Source: Solwaraspora sp. WMMA2065 (GTDB lineage: Bacteria > Actinomycetota > Actinomycetes > Mycobacteriales > Micromonosporaceae). From it: a stretch of 64,000 nt of DNA. Position 1 is the first letter of the stretch, and each line of letters begins with the position of its first letter. Below the pieces are notes generated by a model, which was not told the DNA's origin, made no database searches, and worked only from the letters and a program-made list of their open reading frames with translations. The position numbers and the translations under genes were made by a program. The DNA is taken from assembly GCF_030345075.1 (NCBI RefSeq), contig NZ_CP128361.1, positions 2,046,001 to 2,110,000 of the forward strand, in the 5' to 3' direction. This document shows, piece by piece, positions 43,799 to 51,610 of the stretch.

Positions 43799-44401
43799 TC
43801 ACATACCCGGTGGCCGCGCCGACGTGGGATGCCACCTCACGCCAGATTCCACCCGATAACGTGGCTTCAACCTGCGATCTCTACCGCCCCTATAGATCCC
43901 ATTACCATCCGTCGGTTGCGGTCTTCTTGCGGCATCATCGGCGTCCGGCAGGGCTATGTCCCATCGGCCACCAATCTGCCCATCAAGAAATGCACCGCGC
44001 ATCGAGTCAGCACCACGATCGTCGCCGCGCGGTACATCACCACCGTCACCACGAGAAAACTGACCACTAGAATACTCTACGTAGATACGTTGTATGCGAT
44101 AGCCGATCGGACGACGAACACCTGGCTGACTGCGCTCAACAGCACGCGCCGCAATGAGGAAATCACTCACGAGCCGGTCGACTGCAGCACCTTCCGTCTC
44201 CGCCTCGACGAAGGCCTCGACTTCGATGACCCCTTCGACAGCGTCACTGGAGGTCGAAATATCTGCGACCTTAGCGGCATCCGCAACCCCGAGGATCCCT
44301 TCCAAGATGTGTTTTGCATCTGCGTGCAGTTCGGCCTCGACTGGCCGCAAGCCGGAGCTCCACCATCGGGGCACGACTCGCAAGACGACTCTAACCTCCA
44401 C
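43799..44401 (-). CDS. hypothetical protein in lower-GC island
   Basis: A 200-residue frame whose first 100 residues look protein-like (LRPVEAELHADAKHILEGIL; VEGVIEVEAFVEAETEGAAV; VDRLVSDFLIAARAVERSQP) and whose last 90 are Arg/Gly/Asp-rich and doubtful. Another frame over the last part encodes a hydrophobic stretch (VVSFLVVTVVMYRAATIVVL), so a frameshift near 44090 may hide a membrane tail. No family is recognised. The start is uncertain; the upstream frame overlaps. Codon use is less GC-biased than neighbours. Confidence 0.4.
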   Translation of the reverse strand: MEVRVVLRVVPRWWSSGLRPVEAELHADAKHILEGILGVADAAKVADISTSSDAVEGVIEVEAFVEAETEGAAVDRLVSDFLIAARAVERSQPGVRRPIGYRIQRIYVEYSSGQFSRGDGGDVPRGDDRGADSMRGAFLDGQIGGRWDIALPDADDAARRPQPTDGNGIYRGGRDRRLKPRYRVESGVRWHPTSARPPGM

Positions 44402-44682
44402 TCCCGCACCAGCTCCCTATGGGATCCAAGCCTCCAATTCCGCTTCCGCACCCTTCTGGGGCGCCGCCGACAGTCTAGCGAGTTAGCCCAATCCAGAAGT
44501 CTCTTGGCATACCTCTCGGCGTTCTGCGGGCGCCAGCTTACACTTCTCTGATGGCAACCCTTGGCGCAGACAATCGCTCCCTCCGGTTGATCCAGTTCAA
44601 CCGTGAAATTGCGGATTCTCAGATCCTCCAAGACGTTATTGACCTCGATATCGGGATGGATTTGGAATCCAAACGCTCCCAT
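44167..44682 (-). CDS. hypothetical protein in lower-GC island (5' part convincing)
   Basis: The ATG at 44682 has GGGAG six bases upstream and starts MGAFGFQIHPDIEVNNVLED, followed by LRIRNFTVELDQPEGAIVCA. The first 85 or so residues are plausible; the last 80 overlap the next frame on the same strand and look non-coding. The two frames may be one gene split by a frameshift near 44420. No family is recognised. Confidence 0.4.
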   Translation of the reverse strand: MGAFGFQIHPDIEVNNVLEDLRIRNFTVELDQPEGAIVCAKGCHQRSVSWRPQNAERYAKRLLDWANSLDCRRRPRRVRKRNWRLGSHRELVREWRLESSCESCPDGGAPACGQSRPNCTQMQNTSWKGSSGLRMPLRSQIFRPPVTLSKGSSKSRPSSRRRRKVLQSTGS

Positions 44683-45364
44683 TCTTCTCCCAACGTTGGG
44701 CACCCCTACCGCACGGCGCAGCGGTCCGTACCACAACGAGCGGATGCCCCATGGGTGACGCGGAGACTTTGTGGATCTCTTAGCACTCAGCACTTCAGCG
44801 CCAAGAGGCCCCGAGCATCAAGGCTTATCAGTATTCATGCCAGCGCATACTTATCATCCTGGTAACTTACCGCAGTTCCATAAATGTCGACGGACAATCT
44901 GTCCGTCGACCCATTTCCGGAGGCACCCGCAGCAGCGGACACGCCGGCCGTGATGTACGCGAGGCGGCGTCGAAGTCCGACGCAGTGAGCGCCAACCATG
45001 GCCGAGATCCGGGCGGTCGCCGCAACCCACCGTCTGACAACTCTGGCGAGGCGGACCGGTACGAGCCCGATCCGGACTGGACTAGGCCTGCGTGTGGACG
45101 AGCTGCGGGGAGCATGGCGGCCAACGGACGCTTGCACGCGAGCCCCAGACGCGGACGTGACCGGAGCCTCATCCGGTTAGCGCTCACCTACACCGGTCAA
45201 GGTTCCAGCGATACTCGTGTGAGATGTCCGCGAAACCTGGGTCCCACGTGGATTCTCACCTGGATGGAGCCGACTGCCACCGAGGTCGCCGACCGGGTGC
45301 ACGCGCTGCCGACCCGGTCTCGCCGCCAACGTCAGCGACGACCAGGTCAGCCGGGCGCAAAAAG
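44683..45364. other. stretch without a convincing gene
   Basis: No frame on either strand shows steady actinobacterial codon use or a known motif. Base composition is visibly lower in GC up to about 44960, then returns to normal. A 60-codon rightward frame at 44998 and overlapping leftward frames exist but cannot be told apart from noise. The stretch is probably decayed accessory DNA. Confidence 0.5.
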
Positions 45365-46294
45365 TCAGCCGAAACGTTCGGCGACGGCCGCCCGGGTGGG
45401 CATCGACACCGCGCCGCCCGGTGACTCGCACACCAGCCCCGCCACCTGTAGGGCGAACCCGACCCGGGCGGCCCAGCCGGCGGCGTCGGCCGGCAGCCCG
45501 GTGCCGAGCAGTTCGGCGATCAGTGCGGCCATCACCGAGTCGCCGGCGCCGGTGGCGTCGACCGCGGCCACCGTCGGGGCGGCCACGGTCAGCACCTCGC
45601 GGCCGGCGCTGACCAGGGCGCCGGCCGCGCCCCGGGTGACCACCACCGCACCGGCACCGAGATCGTGCAGCAGCGCGGCGGCGGTCACCGGGTCGGCACC
45701 GTCGTAGAGCACCTCGGCGTCGGCGGCGCTCAGCTTGACCAGGTCGGCGGTTGCCGCGAAGCCGGCGACGACCTGCCGGTACGCAGCCAGCGAAGCGGTG
45801 TCGGGCAGCAGCCGGGGCCGGACGTTGGGGTCGAACACCCGCAGCCCGCCGGTGCCCGCCCAGGCCTGTCGGGCGGCGACCCGGGTCGGCTCGCACAGCA
45901 GCGCGATAGAGCCGCAGTAGAGCACGGCGGCGTCGCCGACCAGTTTCCCATCGAGGCTGGCCGGTTCGAGCAGCCCGTACGAGGGTGGGTCGCCGTAGAA
46001 GCGGAAGTCCGGCTCGGCGCCGGTGAAGGTGGCCACCGCCAGGGTGGTGGGCGCGGGCACGGTGACCATGGCCCGGTCGCCGACCCCGGCGGTACGCAGG
46101 AAGTCTCGGATCCGGTCGGCGAGCGGGTCGTCGCCGAGGGCCCCGGCGAACTCGACCGCACCGCCGAGCCGGGCGACGCCGACCGCGACGTTCAGCGGCG
46201 CCCCGCCGATCACCTGGCGGTAGACCGGTTGGCCGGCGCATTCGCCGTCGAGCAGGTCGATCAGTGCCTCGCCGAGCACCACCGCGTACCGCAT
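45365..46294 (-). CDS. PfkB family carbohydrate kinase (fructokinase-like)
   Basis: A 309-residue ribokinase/PfkB kinase. PfkB signature 1 is GGAPLNVAVGVARLGG (about 30-45) and signature 2 is DATGAGDSVMAALIAELL (about 246-263) with the catalytic Asp. It phosphorylates a sugar with ATP, and similarity favours fructokinase. GGAAGGAAG precedes the ATG. It is divergent from the secreted LPMO gene. Confidence 0.87.
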   Translation of the reverse strand: MRYAVVLGEALIDLLDGECAGQPVYRQVIGGAPLNVAVGVARLGGAVEFAGALGDDPLADRIRDFLRTAGVGDRAMVTVPAPTTLAVATFTGAEPDFRFYGDPPSYGLLEPASLDGKLVGDAAVLYCGSIALLCEPTRVAARQAWAGTGGLRVFDPNVRPRLLPDTASLAAYRQVVAGFAATADLVKLSAADAEVLYDGADPVTAAALLHDLGAGAVVVTRGAAGALVSAGREVLTVAAPTVAAVDATGAGDSVMAALIAELLGTGLPADAAGWAARVGFALQVAGLVCESPGGAVSMPTRAAVAERFG

Positions 46295-46661
46295 GGATCT
46301 TCCTTCCACCTGCAGTTTTGCCGCTCCGAAGTCTGCCAGGTCGGCGCCCCGGCACCGGCCGCCACCCCGCACCCCGCACCTCACATCGAGCAGCGACTAT
46401 TGCACTTCCGATCGATGTATGGTGGGATATCGATTACCAGGACGGCGTGGGGGCAACTCGCTGTCCTTCGGACTCGCCGGGAGCTGCGCGAGCGCGCTAG
46501 ACGTCCATCGGACGGCACGTCGGTCGACCGCGTCCGCGGCACGGCCGGCCAGTCGCCGTTCCTCCTTATGTTTCCTGACGTTCCGCCATGTCGGAACCCA
46601 TCGCCCTGTCCGCCGGCCCGGGTCTGTCCCGCGCCGTGGACCGGTTCACGAAGGAGTCTCG
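46295..46661. promoter_or_regulatory. divergent intergenic region, kinase/LPMO
   Basis: These 367 bases separate the divergent kinase and LPMO genes and must carry their promoters. An A/T-richer patch near 46395-46440 is the likely core; GAAGGAG at 46649-46655 is the LPMO ribosome site. I see no clear palindromic operator. Confidence 0.4.
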
Positions 46662-47768
46662 GTGAAAGCTCTACGCAGAGTGGCGGTAGTTGCCGCCGCT
46701 TCCGCGCTCACCGCCGGCCTGCTCACGGTGGTGACCCCCAACGCGGCTTCCGCGCACGGTGCCGCCATGGCGCCGGGCAGCCGCACCTACCTCTGCTGGG
46801 TCGACGGTCTGTCGCAGTCCGGCCAGATCATCCCGCAGAACCCGGCCTGCTCGGCCGCCGTCGCCCAGAGCGGCGCCAACTCGCTGTACAACTGGTTCAG
46901 TGTGCTGCGCTCCGACGCGGGTGGCCGCACCACCGGTTTCATCCCCGACGGACAGCTGTGCAGCGGTGGCAACTCCGGCTTCTCCGGCTACAACCTGGCC
47001 CGCAACGACTGGCCGCTGACCCACCTGACCGCCGGTGCCCGGATGGAGTTCAAGTACAGCAACTGGGCCCACCACCCTGGCACGTTCTACTTCTACGTGA
47101 CCAAGGACAGCTGGAGCCCGAACCGCGCGCTGGCCTGGAGCGACCTGGAGGCGACGCCGTTCCTGACGGTGACCAACCCGCCGCAGCGGGGCGCGGTCGG
47201 CACCAACGACGGCCACTACTACTTCAGCGGCAACCTGCCCAGCAACAAGAGCGGCCGGCACATCATCTACTCGCGGTGGGTCCGCTCGGACAGCCAGGAG
47301 AACTTCTTCGGCTGCTCGGACGTCACGTTCGACGGTGGCAACGGTGAGGTCACCGGGATCGGGGGCAACCCGAACCCGACCCCGCCGCCGACCACCGCTC
47401 CGCCGCCCACCACGGCCCCGCCGACCACCGCGCCCCCGACCACCGCGCCGCCGACCAGCAACCCGCCCACCGGCGGCTGCTCGGCGACCTACCGGACCAC
47501 AAGCTCCTGGTCCGGTGGATTCCAGGGTGAGGTGACGGTCACCAACAACAGTTCCGCGAGCATCGGCGGATGGACCACGACCCTGAACTTCGGCAGCGGG
47601 GTCACCATCAACAGCCTGTGGAGCGGCACCCACACGGTGAGCGGATCGAGTGTCACCGTCCGCAACGCGGCCTGGAACGGGTCGCTGTCGCCGAGCGGGT
47701 CGACCACGTTCGGCTTCGTCGCCAACGGCAGCCCAGGCACACCGTCGACGGCCTGCTCCGCGAGCTGA
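46662..47768 (+). CDS. secreted lytic polysaccharide monooxygenase (AA10) with CBM2
   Basis: A 368-residue secreted copper enzyme. The signal peptide ends ASA before His32, which becomes the N-terminal ligand of the copper histidine brace (HGAAMAPGSRTYLC). The second brace His is in YSNWAHHPGTFYFY (137/138). The AA10 domain spans about 32-230, a Pro/Thr-rich linker (PPTTAPPTTAPP) about 236-262, and a CBM2 cellulose/chitin-binding domain (YRTTSSWSGGFQGEVTVTNN to STACSAS) follows. It oxidatively cleaves crystalline cellulose or chitin outside the cell. The start is GTG with GAAGGAG six bases upstream. Confidence 0.93.
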   Translation: MKALRRVAVVAAASALTAGLLTVVTPNAASAHGAAMAPGSRTYLCWVDGLSQSGQIIPQNPACSAAVAQSGANSLYNWFSVLRSDAGGRTTGFIPDGQLCSGGNSGFSGYNLARNDWPLTHLTAGARMEFKYSNWAHHPGTFYFYVTKDSWSPNRALAWSDLEATPFLTVTNPPQRGAVGTNDGHYYFSGNLPSNKSGRHIIYSRWVRSDSQENFFGCSDVTFDGGNGEVTGIGGNPNPTPPPTTAPPPTTAPPTTAPPTTAPPTSNPPTGGCSATYRTTSSWSGGFQGEVTVTNNSSASIGGWTTTLNFGSGVTINSLWSGTHTVSGSSVTVRNAAWNGSLSPSGSTTFGFVANGSPGTPSTACSAS

Positions 47769-47799
47769 TCCACCGCCGTACACGGCCGATTCCCACCTG

Positions 47800-47836
47800 A
47801 CCGGGCCCGGCAGCGCGAGACGCTGCCGGGCCCGGT
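47800..47836. terminator. bidirectional terminator between LPMO and asnB
   Basis: ACCGGGCCCGGCAGCG (47800-47815) and CGCTGCCGGGCCCGGT (47821-47836) form a perfect 16-bp stem with a 5-base loop, between convergent genes. Confidence 0.75.
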
Positions 47837-47904
47837 CGGTGCGTGGCCTCGCAGGTCGAGTCGACGCGTGACTCGGTAGTCCCGGCGAGCCGGACCGCAG
47901 TGGG

Positions 47905-49908
47905 TCAGGCCACCATCGACCCGACCACCGGCTTGGTGAGCAGCGCCGACTGGTTGCGCCGGATGCCGGGGTCGAGTGAACGTTCCACGAAGATCGCGTG
48001 CCAGATGCAGAACACCAGCACCGTCCACACCTTGCGGGAGTGGTCGGCCTCCTCACGCTTATGCTCGTCGAGCAGCCGCATCGCGTACGACAGGTCGAGC
48101 AGGTCACCGGCGCCCGAGGTGGCGAAGATGTGCCGGGCCCACTCGTACATCTCGCCGCGCAGCCACACCCGGGTCGGGGTCGGGAAGCCGAGCTTGCGGC
48201 GGTTCACGATGGCCGGCGGCACCACGGCCTGCAGGGCCTGGCGCATCGCGTACTTGGTGGCGTCGGAGCGGGGCGGCAGCCGTAGCTCCACCGGGATCTT
48301 CGCGGCCACGTCGAAGACCTCCTTGTCGAGGAAGGGCACCCGCACCTCCAGCGAATGCGCCATCGAGATCCGGTCCGCCTTGACCAGGATGTCGCCGCGC
48401 AGCCAGGTGTACAGGTCGACGTACTGCATCTTGGTGACGTCGTCGAGCTCGGCGCACTCGGCGTAGATCGGCGCGGTCACGTCGGTGTAGCGCACCGACG
48501 GGTCGTAGCGGCGCAGCAGGTGCCGCTTCTCCTCCTCGGTGAACATCCGCGCGTTGCCGTAGTAGCGCTCCTCGATCGGGGTGGTGCCGCGTTCCAGGAA
48601 GCTCTTACCCTTGACCCCCTGTGGGATCACCTTCGAGACGGCACGCAGCCCTTTCTGCATCGGATCCGGCAGTCCGTGCACCGCGCCCAGCGACAGCGGC
48701 TCGCGGTAGATGGTGTAGCCGCCGAAGAACTCGTCCGCGCCTTCGCCGGAGAGCACCACCGTCACGTGTTCGGCGGCCTTCTGCGCCACGAAGTACAGCG
48801 GCACCAGCGCCGGGTCGGCCACCGGGTCGTCCAGGTGCCAGACGATGCGCGGCAGCGCCTCCATCATGTCCTGTGGCCCGATCTTCGTCGGGATGGTGGT
48901 CACGTTCAGGTGCCGGGCCGAGTCCTGGGCGACCTCGATCTCCGAGTAGCCCGACACGTCGTACCCGACGGTGAAGGTCAGGATGTTCGGGTTGAACTCG
49001 CGGGCCAGCGCCACCACCGCGGTCGAGTCGATGCCGCTGGACAGGAACGCTCCGACCGGCACGTCGGCCCGCATGTGCATGCGTACGCTCTCCCGCAGCG
49101 TCTCGCGGATCTCGTCGTACAGCCGCTGCGGGTCCGGCGTCGGCGTCGGCCGGAAGATCGGCTGGTACCAGCGGCGGACCTGTACACCACCGGCCGGGTC
49201 CGGCGCCGGCCCACCGGTCGTCGGGTCCAGCGCCGGCGGCGACCAGGTCAGGCACTCCCCGGAGCCGATCCGGCTGATTCCGGAGTGCAGGGTGCGCGGC
49301 TCGGGCACGTACTGCAGGGTCAGATAGTGCGACAGGTTCGCGGTGTCCACCCCGGCGTCGCCGGCACCCGCGGCGGCGGAGAACGGCAGCAGCGCTTTCT
49401 TCTCCGAGGCCAGGTAGATGCCGTCCGGGGTCTGCAGGTAGTGCAGCGGCTTGATGCCGAAGTAGTCCCGGGCGCCGAACGCGCGACGCCGCTGCCGGTC
49501 CCAGATCACGAAGGCGAACATGCCGCGCAGCTTGTGCAGCACCTTCTCGCCCCAGTAGTGGTATCCGGCGACGATCACCTCACCATCACCGGCGGTGGCG
49601 AACTGCGCGCCGAACTCCCGGACCAGCTGGTCCCGCAGCTCGATGTAGTTGTAGATCTCGCCGTTGAAGGTGAGCAGGTAGCGGCCGTCGGCGTAGGCGA
49701 GCGGCTCCTGGCTGGACGCCACGTCGATGATGGCCAGCCGCTTGTGCGCGAACACCGCGTCCGCCCACCGGCCGGTCGGGTCGCCGATCACCTCCACGCC
49801 GGTCTCGTCCGGGCCACGGTGGTGCAGGCATTCCAACGCGTGGGCGATCGCGTCGCGGTGTGCGCCGGCGTCGCCGCGGGCGCTGAAAAAGGCCAGGAGT
49901 CCGCACAT
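47905..49908 (-). CDS. asnB: asparagine synthetase (glutamine-hydrolysing)
   Basis: A 667-residue AsnB. The class II amidotransferase domain starts MCGLLAFFSARG with catalytic Cys2, then RGPDETGVEV and NGEIYNY (about 1-190). The synthetase domain has the PP-loop FLSSGIDSTAVVAL (about 290), SGEGADEFFGGY and HSLEVRVPFLDKEV. It makes Asn from Asp, Gln and ATP. The start at 49908 is preferred over the ATG three codons upstream because Cys2 must become N-terminal. It is longer than E. coli AsnB but normal for the actinobacterial form. Confidence 0.92.
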   Translation of the reverse strand: MCGLLAFFSARGDAGAHRDAIAHALECLHHRGPDETGVEVIGDPTGRWADAVFAHKRLAIIDVASSQEPLAYADGRYLLTFNGEIYNYIELRDQLVREFGAQFATAGDGEVIVAGYHYWGEKVLHKLRGMFAFVIWDRQRRRAFGARDYFGIKPLHYLQTPDGIYLASEKKALLPFSAAAGAGDAGVDTANLSHYLTLQYVPEPRTLHSGISRIGSGECLTWSPPALDPTTGGPAPDPAGGVQVRRWYQPIFRPTPTPDPQRLYDEIRETLRESVRMHMRADVPVGAFLSSGIDSTAVVALAREFNPNILTFTVGYDVSGYSEIEVAQDSARHLNVTTIPTKIGPQDMMEALPRIVWHLDDPVADPALVPLYFVAQKAAEHVTVVLSGEGADEFFGGYTIYREPLSLGAVHGLPDPMQKGLRAVSKVIPQGVKGKSFLERGTTPIEERYYGNARMFTEEEKRHLLRRYDPSVRYTDVTAPIYAECAELDDVTKMQYVDLYTWLRGDILVKADRISMAHSLEVRVPFLDKEVFDVAAKIPVELRLPPRSDATKYAMRQALQAVVPPAIVNRRKLGFPTPTRVWLRGEMYEWARHIFATSGAGDLLDLSYAMRLLDEHKREEADHSRKVWTVLVFCIWHAIFVERSLDPGIRRNQSALLTKPVVGSMVA

Positions 49909-49975
49909 GGCAGACATCTTTTCACGAGCCGGTCACGCGGTACCGTCGAGTACGCCCAACCGTGGGGAGGACGCA

Positions 49976-51523
49976 GTGACACACGATCAGACCGAGGGCA
50001 CGGCACCGGACCGGGCCGGAGCCACCGGCACCGAGATGACCGCCGAAGGCACCGAGACGACCGCCGAGGTCGCCGCCGAGCAGCCGCGCACCGAGTCGCA
50101 CGACCCGGACTTCCCGGAGAAGCTCCTGGAGTTCATGCGCACCGGCTGGCGCGACGACACGCTGCCGCTCGCCCCGCGCGCCGAGGTGCCGAACCACGCC
50201 CGCCGCCGTGCCGCCCTCGCCGACGCCTTCCCCGGCGAGACCCTGGTGGTGCCCACCGGCACCGAGAAGACCCGGGCCAACGACACCGACTACCCGTTCC
50301 GGCCGGGCAGCGACTTCGTCTACCTGACCGGTGACCACGATCCGGACAGCGTGCTGGTGCTGCACCCGACCGGCGACGGACACGACGCGGTGCTCTACAC
50401 CCGGCAGCGGTCGTCGCGCGACAACGACGAGTTCTTCCGCAGCCGCGACGGCGAGCTGTGGGTGGGCCGGCGGCGCACCCTGGCGGAGAAGTCCACCGAG
50501 CTGGGCCTGCGCACGGCGCCGCTGAGTGAGCTGCCGCAGGCGTTGGCCGGGTGCGCGCCCGCCCGGACCCGGGTGCTGCGCGGCTTCGACCCGCGGGTGG
50601 ACGCGGCGGTGCTGCCGTACGACAGCGGCGACGACGCCGGGGCCCGCGACCGCGAGCTGGCCTCGGCGATCGCCGAGGCGAAGCTGGTCAAGGACGAGTG
50701 GGAGGTCGCCCAGCTGCAGGCGGCGATCGACGCGACGGTCCGCGGCTTCGAGGACGTGGCCCGGGTACTGCCGGCCGACCGACCGGTCGCCGAACGGCTG
50801 CTGGAAGGGGTCTTCGCGCTGCGGGCCCGGCACGACGGCAACGACGTCGGCTACGGATCGATCGTCGGCGCGGGCGCGCACGCGACGATCCTGCACTGGG
50901 TACGCAACGACGGCGTCACCCGTCCGGGTGACCTGCTGCTGATGGACATGGGCGTGGAGGGGCACCACCTCTACACCGCCGACGTGACCCGGACCCTGCC
51001 GGTGTCCGGCCGGTTCACCGCCCTGCAGCGCCAGGTCTACGACATCGTCTACGCCGCGCAGCAGGCCGGAATGGACTACATCAAGCCGGGAGTGAAGTTC
51101 AGCGACGTGCACCAGACCTGCATGCGGGTGCTCGCCGAAGGCCTGGCCGAGCTGGGCGTGCTGCCGGTCAGCGTGGACGAGGCGATGGAGAAGGAGTCGA
51201 CCGTCTACCGCCGGTGGACGCTGCACGGCTTCGGCCACATGCTCGGCATCGACGTGCACGACTGCTCGTACGCCCGTAAGGAACGCTACCGCGACGGCGA
51301 GCTCGGCGAGGGGTACGTGCTGACCGTCGAGCCCGGCCTGTACTTCCAGCCGGAGGACGAGCTGGTGCCCGAGGAGCTGCGCGGCGTCGGCATCCGGATC
51401 GAGGACGACGTGCTGGTCACCGCCGCCGGCGCGGTGAACCTGTCGGCCGGGCTGCCCCGGCAGGCCGACGAGGTCGAGGCCTGGCTGGCGGCGCAGCGCG
51501 ACGCCGGCCCCCGGCTGCCCTGA
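49976..51523 (+). CDS. pepP: M24 Xaa-Pro aminopeptidase (aminopeptidase P)
   Basis: A 515-residue M24B peptidase with an N-terminal AMP_N domain (about 65-200: RRRAALADAFPGETLVVPTG, YPFRPGSDFVYLTG) and a pita-bread catalytic domain. The dinuclear metal ligands are visible: LLMDMGVE and YTADVTRTLP (Asp), HGFGHMLGIDVHD (His), TVEPGLYF and GIRIEDDVLV (Glu). It removes N-terminal residues preceding Pro. The GTG start has GGGGAGG upstream. A Thr/Glu-rich 45-residue N-terminal extension is present. Confidence 0.92.
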   Translation: MTHDQTEGTAPDRAGATGTEMTAEGTETTAEVAAEQPRTESHDPDFPEKLLEFMRTGWRDDTLPLAPRAEVPNHARRRAALADAFPGETLVVPTGTEKTRANDTDYPFRPGSDFVYLTGDHDPDSVLVLHPTGDGHDAVLYTRQRSSRDNDEFFRSRDGELWVGRRRTLAEKSTELGLRTAPLSELPQALAGCAPARTRVLRGFDPRVDAAVLPYDSGDDAGARDRELASAIAEAKLVKDEWEVAQLQAAIDATVRGFEDVARVLPADRPVAERLLEGVFALRARHDGNDVGYGSIVGAGAHATILHWVRNDGVTRPGDLLLMDMGVEGHHLYTADVTRTLPVSGRFTALQRQVYDIVYAAQQAGMDYIKPGVKFSDVHQTCMRVLAEGLAELGVLPVSVDEAMEKESTVYRRWTLHGFGHMLGIDVHDCSYARKERYRDGELGEGYVLTVEPGLYFQPEDELVPEELRGVGIRIEDDVLVTAAGAVNLSAGLPRQADEVEAWLAAQRDAGPRLP

Positions 51524-51546
51524 CGCACGCCTGCCCTGACGCACGC
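51515..51546. repeat. 16-base perfect tandem duplication across the pepP stop
   Basis: CTGCCCTGACGCACGC occurs at 51515-51530 and again at 51531-51546. The first copy holds the TGA stop at 51521-51523. Confidence 0.9.
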
Positions 51547-51575
51547 CCGCCCCGACCATTGTCGGCCCCGATCTG

Positions 51576-51605
51576 CACCGGATCGGCACCGGTGCCGATC
51601 CGGTG
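51576..51605. terminator. 30-base perfect palindrome between pepP and the pullulanase gene
   Basis: CACCGGATCGGCACC (51576-51590) is followed directly by its complement GGTGCCGATCCGGTG (51591-51605). It lies between convergent genes and is the likely terminator. Confidence 0.65.
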
Positions 51606-51610
51606 GGCCG

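Noticed and set aside
44998-45180. 60-codon rightward ORF in the low-coding stretch
   Set aside because: No ribosome site, no family similarity and no codon signal compared with overlapping frames.
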